NCBI GenBank assembly: GCA_016124905.1 | Contig: WGMV01000025.1 | Location: forward strand, 1-64,000 | DNA length: 64,000 bases | Direction: 5' to 3' | From: a bacterium | GTDB lineage: Bacteria > Pseudomonadota > Alphaproteobacteria > Rickettsiales > RI-342 | In this document: positions 12,393 through 20,600 of the stretch, piece after piece | How the letters are laid out: every line of letters starts with the position of its first letter | Numbering within the stretch: position 1 is the first letter of the stretch | The notes under the pieces: model-generated | Database searches by the model: none | What the model saw: the letters and a program-made list of their open reading frames with translations, nothing else | Told to the model about the DNA's origin: nothing | Position numbers and translations under genes: made by a program

Positions 12393-13430
12393 ATGCTGCC
12401 ATTCTGGTTCGAAGCCTTCTACGTGCTTGCGCTTCCATCCCTCATGGCCTTTGTACTTTCCCTCGCCGCCACCGGCTTCCTCATCCGCTGGCTGCACCAC
12501 AAGCAGATCATGGACACCCCAAACGCCCGCAGCAACCACACGCTGCCCACCCCGCGCGGCGGCGGCCTGGCTGTAATGGGCGTCACCTTCCTCATGTGGG
12601 CGCTGGTGCCCTGGATGCAAAGCAGCCTGCAAAAACACACCGTGCCCGAAGGGCTCTGGCCCATCCTGCTCGCAGCCACCGGCCTCGCCTGGCTTTCCTG
12701 GCAGGACGACCGGCACGGGCTTTCCGCACGCATCCGCCTGGCCATGCAGGCGCTTGCCGTGCTGGCTGGCCTTTTCACTTTTCATACGCCCATTCTCGGG
12801 TTTTCCTTCCTGCCCCTTTGGCTTGACCATGCCATCGCCGCGCTCATCTGGCTCTGGTTCATCAACCTCACCAATTTCATGGACGGCATCGACGGCATCA
12901 CCGGCAGCCAGGCCCTTTGCATGGCGGGCACCATCTGGATGGCGGTCATGTTCACGGATATGGACCGCGCCCACTTGGCCTACATCTCGATCCTCGGCGC
13001 CAGCGTGGCGGGCTTCCTTGTGTGGAACTGGCAGCCCGCGAAAATTTTCCTTGGCGATGTCGGCAGCATTCCGCTCGGTTTCATCCTCGGCTGGTTTCTG
13101 CTGAAATTGGGTGAAGGAGGCCACTGGCTGGCGGCGGCAATCATCCCAAGCTATTACCTGATCGACAGCTCCATCACCCTCATCCGCCGCCTGCTGAAAC
13201 AAGAACGCATCTTCGAAGCCCATTCCCAGCACGCCTACCAAAAAGCCAAGCGCGGTGGCCTTTCCCCCCGGCGCATCTGCGTCATCCTTGCCGCCCTTTC
13301 CGCCCTTAATTTCGTCTGGATTGCATTATTTTATAACATGCCCGCCGAATGGGCATGGGTCTGGGTTGCGCTTGCCTATGGCTCTGGGCTATTAGTATTT
13401 ATCCAATTCAGCCGCCGCGCATCTTCATGA
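12393..13430 (+). CDS. WecA/WbpL-like undecaprenyl-phosphate sugar-1-phosphate transferase
   Basis: 345 aa, a polytopic membrane protein of glycosyltransferase family 4 (MraY/WecA). These enzymes start lipid-linked glycan assembly by moving a sugar-1-phosphate to undecaprenyl phosphate. Landmarks are DTPNARSNHTLPTPRGGG, WQDDRHGLSARIRL (Asp-Asp), NFMDGIDGITG (the NxxNxxDGxDG-type loop), KIFLGDVGSIPLGF and HSQHAYQKA, the His motif near the C-terminus. About 10 hydrophobic segments are present. GGGAG lies 8 nt before the start. Its stop overlaps the next gene's start as ATGA, so the two are probably translationally coupled. It is closer to WbpL/WecA than to MraY, which is normally in the mur cluster. 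Confidence 0.9.
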   Translation: MLPFWFEAFYVLALPSLMAFVLSLAATGFLIRWLHHKQIMDTPNARSNHTLPTPRGGGLAVMGVTFLMWALVPWMQSSLQKHTVPEGLWPILLAATGLAWLSWQDDRHGLSARIRLAMQALAVLAGLFTFHTPILGFSFLPLWLDHAIAALIWLWFINLTNFMDGIDGITGSQALCMAGTIWMAVMFTDMDRAHLAYISILGASVAGFLVWNWQPAKIFLGDVGSIPLGFILGWFLLKLGEGGHWLAAAIIPSYYLIDSSITLIRRLLKQERIFEAHSQHAYQKAKRGGLSPRRICVILAALSALNFVWIALFYNMPAEWAWVWVALAYGSGLLVFIQFSRRASS

Positions 13431-15364
13431 AGCAAACATTCAGGCCTTTCTGGTCTCACAAAAACGTCATCGCCGTCTCGCATGATGCGGCCATGGCGGC
13501 CATCAGCTATGTGCTGGCGCTTTATCTGCGTCTGGGTGGCAGCCAGTCAGGGCAGATTCCTGGCCTGCTCTGGCCGGGCATGCTCATGTTTGTGCTGGTC
13601 TGCGTCGGCGTCTTCATTGCCAGCAAGCAATATCGCGGCATGTGGCGTTATGCCTCCATGCAGGATGTGGTGACCATCTGCAAATCCGCCACGCTGGCCG
13701 TGCTGATTTTCCTGCCGCTGCTCTTCCTCGTCACACGCCTGGACGGCTACCCCCGCTCCGCCCTCGTCATCAACTGGCTGCTGCTGGCCGCGCTGCTGGC
13801 GGGCCCGCGCCTGCTCTACCGCCTGCTGCGCGAGCGCAACATCGCCATGATATTGGGCGACCGCTGGAGCTGGCTCTTCCCGCCGGACCATCGCACCCCC
13901 GTGCTGCTGCTTGGCATGGATAACAACGCCGAGATGTTCCTGCGCAGCACCCAGCGCGCCGAATGCACACCATACAAAGTCGTGGCCATTGCTGATGACG
14001 ACCCCCGCCTGCGCGGCCGCTACATCCATGGCGTCAAGGTCATGGGCAGCTATGCGCATCTCGAAAAAATCCTCTGGAAGCTCGGCAACAAAGGCACGCC
14101 CGCGCAGCAACTGATCCTGAGCCAGCCTTATCTGGAGCCTGATCGCGTCCGCAACATTCTCGCCATTGCGGAGAAGCATGGCCTTTCCATGGCCAAACTG
14201 CCGGATTTCGATCATCTTCAGAATGCCGTGGACAAAAACAAGCTCAAGCCCATCGCCATTGAAGAACTCCTCGGCCGTGCCCAAATCCCCATCGCGTGGG
14301 AAAATATCCACGCCCTCATCCGTGGCCGCAGCGTGCTGGTCACCGGCGCGGGCGGCAGCATCGGCAGCGAGCTGGCACGCTGCATCGCCGCCGTGGAGCC
14401 CGGCTGCCTCATACTGCTCGATCATTCCGAACTCGGCCTTTATAATATCGACCAGGACATCGCCGCCCTTGCCCCGCAGGTGGAGCGCATCAGCCTGCTG
14501 GCCGATGTGCGCGACGGCCCCACCATCCATCACCTGCTGCAAACCTACCAGCCGGAACTCATCTTCCACGCCGCCGCCATCAAACACGTGCCAATTGCCG
14601 AGCAAAACCCCTTCGAGGCCGTGATGACCAACCTGGTCGGTACGCGCAACCTGGCCGATGCCGCGCGCGAATCCGGCGCGCTGGCCATGGTGATGATCTC
14701 CACCGACAAGGCCGTGAACCCCACCAGCCTGATGGGCGCCACCAAACGCGCCGCCGAGCTCTATTGTCAGGCTTTGGGGGAGGAATCCTCCAGCAAGCAC
14801 CCCACCCGCTTCATGACCGTGCGCTTCGGCAACGTGCTGGGCTCCACCGGCTCGGTCGTGCCGCTCTTTCGCAAGCAGCTGGAAGCCGGCGGCCCCATCA
14901 CCATCACCGATCCCGGCATGGTGCGCTATTTCATGACCATTCAGGAAGCCGTCCATCTCGTGCTTCAGGCCAGCGTGGCGGGGATGGACCCCGCCCATAA
15001 AAGCGGCCAGATCTTTGTGCTCGATATGGGCGAACCCGTCCGCATTATCGAAATGGCCGAAAAGATGATCCGCCTCTCAGGCCTCATCCCCGGCAAGGAT
15101 ATCACCATCGAAACCATCGGCATCTGCCCCGGCGAAAAGCTTTTTGAAGAGCTGTTCTACCACGACGAAGCGCCGGAACGCACCCCCTTCCACGGCATCC
15201 TGCTCGCCAAACCGCGCCCGCTGGCCGGCCGCGCCGCCCGCCGCCACGCCGATGCGCTGGAACGCCTCGCCGCCAGCCACGACCTGACCAAAATGCTCCA
15301 GGCATTGCAAATGCTGGTAGAGGAATATGACCCCAACGGCCTGGCGGAAAGCTTCGCCGCCTAA
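13427..15364 (+). CDS. WbpM/CapD-type nucleotide-sugar 4,6-dehydratase (membrane-bound)
   Basis: 645 aa. Family members convert UDP-GlcNAc to the 4-keto-6-deoxy sugar for O-antigen or capsule. The N-terminal third has four hydrophobic segments, followed by a first Rossmann-like domain (about 155-280) and the catalytic SDR domain with GAGGSIGSELA near residue 305. The active site reads STDKAVNPTSLMGATKRAAEL, where the usual YxxxK tyrosine is replaced by Met (MxxxK), as in the large WbpM subfamily. The start at 13427 gives an ATGA overlap with the WecA-like gene; a longer upstream frame lies wholly inside that gene and is ignored. Together they form a minimal pair for initiating a deoxy-sugar glycan. 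Confidence 0.9.
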   Translation: MKQTFRPFWSHKNVIAVSHDAAMAAISYVLALYLRLGGSQSGQIPGLLWPGMLMFVLVCVGVFIASKQYRGMWRYASMQDVVTICKSATLAVLIFLPLLFLVTRLDGYPRSALVINWLLLAALLAGPRLLYRLLRERNIAMILGDRWSWLFPPDHRTPVLLLGMDNNAEMFLRSTQRAECTPYKVVAIADDDPRLRGRYIHGVKVMGSYAHLEKILWKLGNKGTPAQQLILSQPYLEPDRVRNILAIAEKHGLSMAKLPDFDHLQNAVDKNKLKPIAIEELLGRAQIPIAWENIHALIRGRSVLVTGAGGSIGSELARCIAAVEPGCLILLDHSELGLYNIDQDIAALAPQVERISLLADVRDGPTIHHLLQTYQPELIFHAAAIKHVPIAEQNPFEAVMTNLVGTRNLADAARESGALAMVMISTDKAVNPTSLMGATKRAAELYCQALGEESSSKHPTRFMTVRFGNVLGSTGSVVPLFRKQLEAGGPITITDPGMVRYFMTIQEAVHLVLQASVAGMDPAHKSGQIFVLDMGEPVRIIEMAEKMIRLSGLIPGKDITIETIGICPGEKLFEELFYHDEAPERTPFHGILLAKPRPLAGRAARRHADALERLAASHDLTKMLQALQMLVEEYDPNGLAESFAA

Positions 15365-15385
15365 CGTCTATGCGCAGCGCCCCCT

Positions 15386-15436
15386 CCCCCTCACCCCAGC
15401 CCTCTCACCTTGTGGGAGAGGGCTGGGGTGAGGGGG
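15386..15436. repeat. Family B palindrome: 21-bp perfect inverted repeat
   Basis: The arms at 15386-15406 and 15416-15436 are fully complementary (CCCCCTCACCCCAGCCCTCTC and its reverse complement) with a 9-nt loop. It lies between the WbpM-like gene and purH. Related G/C-rich palindromes occur at 23534-23559, 23607-23686 and 50249-50374. No T-run follows, so this looks like a REP-like intergenic element rather than a standard terminator, though it may stop or stabilise transcripts. Confidence 0.85.
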
Positions 15437-15510
15437 TCTCTAAACAAAGATGAATCAACCATGACAAACTTGCGGCCCGTCGGCATCCGGGCTATAGCGC
15501 AGGCTTCCCT

Positions 15511-15534
15511 ATCATAATGAGTATCATAATGAGT
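15511..15534 (+). repeat. 12-bp tandem duplication at the purH start
   Basis: ATCATAATGAGT occurs twice in a row, at 15511-15522 and 15523-15534. Each copy carries an in-frame ATG for purH (15517 and 15529), with a third ATG at 15541. No good Shine-Dalgarno sequence is visible before any of them. Confidence 0.8.
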
Positions 15535-17100
15535 CATCCCATGCTGGTTCCCATCAAACGCGCGCTTATTTCCGTTTCCGACAAGACCGGGCTCATCGCC
15601 CTGGCGGAAGTGCTGCACAAGCATGGGGTTGAGATTCTCTCCACCGGCGGCACCGCAAAGGCCATTCAGGCCGCCAATATCCCGACCGTTGAAGTGGCCG
15701 ACTATACCGGCTTTCCCGAAATGCTCGACGGCCGCGTCAAAACGCTCCACCCTAAAATCCACGGCGGCCTGCTCGGCGTGCGCGACGACGAACATCACCG
15801 CGCCGCGATGGACCAGCACGGCATTGGCAATATCGACCTCGTCGTGGTCAACCTCTACCCGTTCGAGGCCACCGTCGCCAAAGGCGCAAGCCATGAGGAA
15901 ATCATCGAGAATATCGACATCGGCGGCCCCTCCATGGTGCGCTCGGCCGCCAAAAACCACCGCTTCGTCACCATCGTCACCGAAGCTGAGGACTACACCC
16001 AGGTCATCGCCGAGATGCAGGCCAACCGCGGCGCCACCAGCCTCGACCTCCGTCAGCGTCTGGCCGCCAAAGCCTATGCCCGCACCGCCAGCTACGATGC
16101 CGCCATCGCAACCTGGTGCAATGCCAACCTCGCGGGCGGCAACTGGCCCACGCGCTTCACCCTCGCGGGCGAGCTCAAGCAATCCCTCCGCTACGGCGAA
16201 AACCCGCACCAGAAAGCTGCCTTCTACGTCACCGATGGCAGCACCCCCGGCGTCGCCTCCGCCGAGCAGCTGCAAGGTAAGGAACTCAGCTACAACAATA
16301 TCAACGATACCGACGCCGCCTGGCTGCTGGCCGCCGAGTTTGATGAACCGGCCGCCGTCATCGTCAAACACGCCAGCCCCTGCGGCGCCGCCACCGGCAA
16401 GAATTTGCTGGAAGCCTACGAACGCGCCCTCGCCTGCGACCCCGTCAGCGCCTTCGGCGGCATCATCGCCCTCAATCAAACGCTTGATGAAAAAACGGCC
16501 GAAGCCATTGCCAAGCTCTTCGCCGAGGTCATTATCGCGCCGGATGTAAGCGAACAGGCCCTTGCCATCCTTTCCGCCAAACCCAATGTGCGTGTGCTGA
16601 AAACCGGCGGCATGCCTTCACCCGCCCAGCTCGGCCTCGCCGCCCGCAGCGTCGCCGGTGGCCTTCTTCTTCAGGATTTGGATGCCAAACGCGTGACGCG
16701 TGAGGACATGACCGTGGCCACCACCCGTCAACCCACCGAGGCCGAATGGGCGGACATGCTCTTCGGCTTCCGCACGGTCAAACACGTGAAATCCAACGCC
16801 ATCGTCGTGGCGCGCAACAACGCCACCATCGGCATCGGCGGCGGCCAGACCAGCCGCGTGGACGCCACCGAACAGGCCCTCGGCCGCGCCGCCAAAATGC
16901 ATGGCAACCTGCTGAAAGGCGCCAGCCTCGCCTCCGATGCCTTCTTCCCCTTCCCCGACAGCATCGAGCTAGCGGCCAAAACCGGCATCACCGCCATCAT
17001 CCAGCCCGGCGGCTCCATGCGCGATCAGGAAGTGTTAGATGCTGCCAACAAGCTCGGCCTAGCCATGGTCATCACCGGCGCACGGCATTTCAGGCATTAA
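15517..17100 (+). CDS. purH: Bifunctional AICAR formyltransferase / IMP cyclohydrolase PurH
   Basis: 527 aa, the normal length. It catalyses the last two steps of de novo purine synthesis, from AICAR to FAICAR to IMP. The N-terminal IMP cyclohydrolase domain (about 1-200) starts [14 protein letters not shown] and has [10 protein letters not shown] and [13 protein letters not shown]. The formyltransferase domain has [12 protein letters not shown] (the catalytic Lys-His pair), [13 protein letters not shown] and [11 protein letters not shown]. Three in-frame ATGs crowd the start because of a 12-bp duplication; 15517 is the longest choice and 15541 the shortest. It works with purine salvage by hpt, also in this window. 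Confidence 0.95.
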   Translation: MSIIMSHPMLVPIKRALISVSDKTGLIALAEVLHKHGVEILSTGGTAKAIQAANIPTVEVADYTGFPEMLDGRVKTLHPKIHGGLLGVRDDEHHRAAMDQHGIGNIDLVVVNLYPFEATVAKGASHEEIIENIDIGGPSMVRSAAKNHRFVTIVTEAEDYTQVIAEMQANRGATSLDLRQRLAAKAYARTASYDAAIATWCNANLAGGNWPTRFTLAGELKQSLRYGENPHQKAAFYVTDGSTPGVASAEQLQGKELSYNNINDTDAAWLLAAEFDEPAAVIVKHASPCGAATGKNLLEAYERALACDPVSAFGGIIALNQTLDEKTAEAIAKLFAEVIIAPDVSEQALAILSAKPNVRVLKTGGMPSPAQLGLAARSVAGGLLLQDLDAKRVTREDMTVATTRQPTEAEWADMLFGFRTVKHVKSNAIVVARNNATIGIGGGQTSRVDATEQALGRAAKMHGNLLKGASLASDAFFPFPDSIELAAKTGITAIIQPGGSMRDQEVLDAANKLGLAMVITGARHFRH

Positions 17101-17116
17101 TCATTAACTCCCCAAC

Positions 17117-17145
17117 CGTCATTCCAGCGAAAGCTGGAATCCAGC
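17117..17145 (+). repeat. Family A hairpin, left end of the GIY-YIG element
   Basis: The 29-bp unit starts CGTCATTCC and folds as ATTCCAGC (17121-17128), GAAA tetraloop, GCTGGAAT (17133-17140). It is the perfect reverse complement of 17486-17514, so the two units bracket the GIY-YIG gene in opposite orientation. Confidence 0.92.
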
Positions 17146-17186
17146 CAACGTCTCCACAACCTCATACCCAACAGATAATGCGTCCC

Positions 17187-17474
17187 TCAAAACAAGGACG
17201 CATACAAATCTTTCCATTCAGAATTCAGCGCCGCAATGGCCTGTAATTTCCAAACCCGCTTCCATGCCTTGATAGTCGTCTCCCGCAGAATTGCCTGCTC
17301 CATGGATTCATGCACCTCAAACCACACCAGCATATGCAAACCATAACGCTTGGTGAAACCTTCCATATCCCCTGCTTTATGCTGCGCCACCCGTTTGGGT
17401 AAATCCGACGTTACTCCCACATACAGCGTGCCGTTAGGCTTATTGGTCATCATGTAAACGCATGGCTTTGTCAT
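17187..17474 (-). CDS. Small GIY-YIG nuclease-domain protein
   Basis: 95 aa, essentially one GIY-YIG domain. The signature is VYMMTNKPNGTLYVGVTSDL (a Y-x-x-Y-V-G form), followed by the Arg in LPKRVAQHK and the metal-binding Glu in ILRETTIKAWKR. Members of this group (YhbQ/UPF0213-like) have uncertain roles; the domain is a DNA nuclease fold in UvrC and homing endonucleases. I chose the ATG at 17474; a TTG at 17480 would add two residues. No Shine-Dalgarno sequence is visible, and the right-hand 29-bp repeat lies only 11 bp upstream, so transcripts would probably carry its hairpin. Being enclosed by an inverted repeat pair suggests a mobile or repeat-maintaining unit. Confidence 0.88.
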   Translation of the reverse strand: MTKPCVYMMTNKPNGTLYVGVTSDLPKRVAQHKAGDMEGFTKRYGLHMLVWFEVHESMEQAILRETTIKAWKRVWKLQAIAALNSEWKDLYASLF

Positions 17475-17485
17475 GGGCAAGCACC

Positions 17486-17514
17486 GCTGGATTCCAGCTT
17501 TCGCTGGAATGACG
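17486..17514 (-). repeat. Family A hairpin, right end of the GIY-YIG element
   Basis: Perfect 29-bp inverted copy of 17117-17145, with the GTCAT end pointing outward. The whole unit 17117-17514 is 398 bp. I see no clear target-site duplication outside the two ends. Confidence 0.92.
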
Positions 17515-17540
17515 AAAGAGTGAATGAAATCACAAACACT

Positions 17541-17640
17541 CCATGATGGAGCGAAAACAGATGGTGTGCGAGCACCGACGCGTAGCGCACCTCAGGACGT
17601 GAGCATCGGAGCGCAGCAAACCACCATTTGCAGCCTATGA
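17541..17640 (-). repeat. Family C multi-stem element after gdhB
   Basis: Read in the gdhB sense, it begins GGCTGCAAATGGTGGTTTG and passes through GATGCTCACG to TTTTCGCTCC, the same order as the two copies after ftsZ (57405-57515 and 57519-57633). Inner arms ATGGTG / CACCAT and CCGA / TCGG can pair, though the arms differ from the ftsZ copies. It is more diverged than those two, and its outer stem is weak. It follows the gdhB stop by a few bases. The gdhB TAA itself lies in the loop of a small GGGCG / CGCCC hairpin at 17641-17657. Confidence 0.75.
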
Positions 17641-17646
17641 GGGCGT

Positions 17647-20600
17647 TTAAACCGCCCGGCTTACCGCCTCAACCTTCCTGAGCGCCACCACCAGCCGCGC
17701 CGTATCCAGCGAGCCGGAGGCCGCGATATCATCCATCGCATGCTTCATGCGGCTGACACTCGCCTGGTTGCGTTCCATCCAGTCGGCCACGGCCACATCG
17801 GGCGTTTTGGCTTTGGGTGCGGCTTTCAGCACTTCACCGGCAAGGCGGGCATGCTGGTCAAACAGTTCGCTCTCCATCGCCGTCAATGCCTGGCGTGACC
17901 AGTCATCGGTCGGCTCCAGCTTATTCACGGCGGCATGCAGCTTATCCATACCCACCTCATGGCTCAGGTGCATGTAAACACCGGCCACATACGCCAGGGA
18001 CACCTTGCTGCTTTCGCTCACACGGATGATATCGTAGGCGCCTGCCATCCAGGGCAGCAATGCCATGGTACTGGCCAGTTCTTCCGGCACACCGGCATCG
18101 GTGTAATGCGCAGCCACGCCAATTAGCTCCGCACGGATGCCTTCGCTCATCATCTTTGGCAGGCTTTCCATCAATTGCTGCACCGGCGCACTGAAACGCT
18201 GCACCGCCTCTGCCACATTCAGCGGGTGCGGCAGGTTACGCAGCAGCCACAGCGTCAAACGGTACAGCAGCTGGTTGATGGCCACAAACATGCTCACCTG
18301 AATGTCGGCGCTTACCTTGCCGTCCAGCGCCTCGATGGCTGCCCAGATGTCGCGCAGCTTGAAGCTGTCGCGCGCCACCACATAGGCCCGTGCGATGTCG
18401 CAGCTCTGCATGCCCACATCGTCCGTCAGCTGATAAAAGAACGTGCTGCCCACGCGGTTGATGATGGAGTTGGTCGTCATCGTGGCGATGATCTCACGGC
18501 GCAGCTGATGCTGCTCAATCACCTTGGCGTAACTCTCCCGCATGTTCATGGGGAAGTAACGGATGAGATCCTGCGCGAAATAGGGATCGTCCGGCAGGGT
18601 GGATTGCAGCAGGTCACGGAACAGGTGCATCTTGCTGTAGGCCAGCAGCACGGCCAGCTCCGGCCGGGTCAGGCCTTTTTTCAGCGTCTTGCGTTCCTCC
18701 AGCTGTTCATCGTCGGGCAAAAACTCAATGCCGCGGTCCAGTATGCCGTCCTTCTCGAGCATTTTCATCACCCGTGCCTGCGGCCCGAGCAGAGAGACGC
18801 CCTGGCGTTCGGCAATGGTCAGCGCCTGTGTCTGCAGGATATTGTCACGCAGCACGAGGAATTCCACCTCCGGCGTCATCGCCGCCAGCAGCTCGTCGCG
18901 CTTGGGTATATCCAGCGCGCCGGATTCCACCGCACGGCGCAAGGCGATTTTGATATTCACCTCATGGTCGGAGCAATCCACCCCGCCGGAATTATCAATC
19001 GCATCCGTATTGATGCGCCCGCCATGCAGCGCATACTCGATGCGCCCACGCTGCGTGAAGCCGAGGTTACCGCCCTCGCCCACCACCTTGCAGCGCAGGT
19101 CGCGCCCATCCACGCGCACGGCCTCATTGGCGCGGTCGCCTACATCCGCATGGTTCTCTTCTTCCGATTTCACATAGGTGCCGATGCCGCCGTTCCACAA
19201 CAGGTCTACCGGCGCCGTCAGCAGCACGCGGATCATCTCATCAGGCGTCAGGCTGTCCTGCACAATGCCGAAACGCGCCTTCATCTCCGGCGTCACCTGA
19301 ATCAGCTTGGCATTGCGCGGAAACACCCCGCCGCCTTTGGAAATCAGGGATTCATTATAATCCGCCCAGGTGGAACGCGGCAGGGCGAACAGCCGCTGAC
19401 GTTCCACAAAGCTCGCCTTCGCATCCGGGTTGGGGTCGATGAACACATGCATATGGTTGAATGCGCCGACCAGTTGCATGGTTTCCGACCGCAACAGCCC
19501 GTTGCCGAACACATCGCCCGCCATGTCGCCGATGCCCACCACCGTGATGGGATCGCGGTTGGGGTCGATTCCCATTTCCTGAAAATGCCTGCGCACGGAT
19601 ACCCACGCCCCTTTGGCGGTAATGCCCATTTTCTTATGGTCATACCCTGCCGAGCCGCCAGAGGCGAACGCATCCCCCAGCCAGAAGCCGTAGCTTTCCG
19701 ACACGCCATTGGCAATGTCGGAGAAGGTCGCCGTGCCCTTGTCCGCCGCCACCACCAGGTAAGGATCGTCGCCGTCATAACGCACCACGTTCTGCGGCGG
19801 CACCAGCTTGCCCTTCACCATGTTGTCGGTGATGTCCAGCAGGCCGGAAAGGAAGGTGATGTAGCAATAAACGGCCTCGTCCTGAAGCTCCTGACGGTCG
19901 CCGGAAGCGGGCGGCTCCTTCACATAGAACCCGCCTTTCGCGCCTTCCGGCACGATCACGGCGTTCTTCACCATCTGCGCTTTCAGCAGACCCAGCACCT
20001 CGGTGCGGAAATCCTCGCTCCGGTCGGACCAGCGGATACCCCCACGCGATACTTTCCCCCCGCGCAGATGGATGCCCTCCACCCGGCGCGAATAGACGAA
20101 TATCTCGGCAAACGGCACCGGCTTCGGCAAAAACGGTACCTTATGCGAGGCGAATTTGAAAGACAGGTAGGATTTCGGCTCCTGCTTGCCGTCCGTATTT
20201 TCATGCGTCTGGAAAAAGTTCGTGCGCATGGTGGCCAGCATCAGGTCCGCATAACGGCGCAGGATGCGGTCTTCCGTCACATTGGTCACGGCATTGAACG
20301 CCTGGTCCAGTTCTTCCTTCAGCGCGGCCTGGCGCGCATCGCGGTGCCCACCCAGCTCCGGGTTGAAGCGCGCATGGAACAGCTGCACCAGCAGGCTCGC
20401 CACTTTCGGGTTTTTCGCCAGCGCATCTTCCATTGCTTCCTGGCTGTAGAAGAACCGCACCTGCTTCAAATATTTGGCATAGGAACGCAGCATCACCACA
20501 TCGCGCCACCCCATGCGGGAAGCGATCACCAGACGGTTGAACCCGTCATTGTCGATTTCCTGATGCCAGGTTTTCAGCAGCGTTTCCTCGAACAGGGCCT

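Noticed and set aside
15376-15440. The palindrome before purH as an intrinsic terminator of the WbpM-like gene.
   Set aside because: The stem is strong but no T-run follows on either strand, and the sequence resembles other dispersed palindromes.
17187-17474. The GIY-YIG gene as a fragment of uvrC.
   Set aside because: The domain is complete, with a normal stop and the length of the small stand-alone family; no other UvrC parts are nearby.
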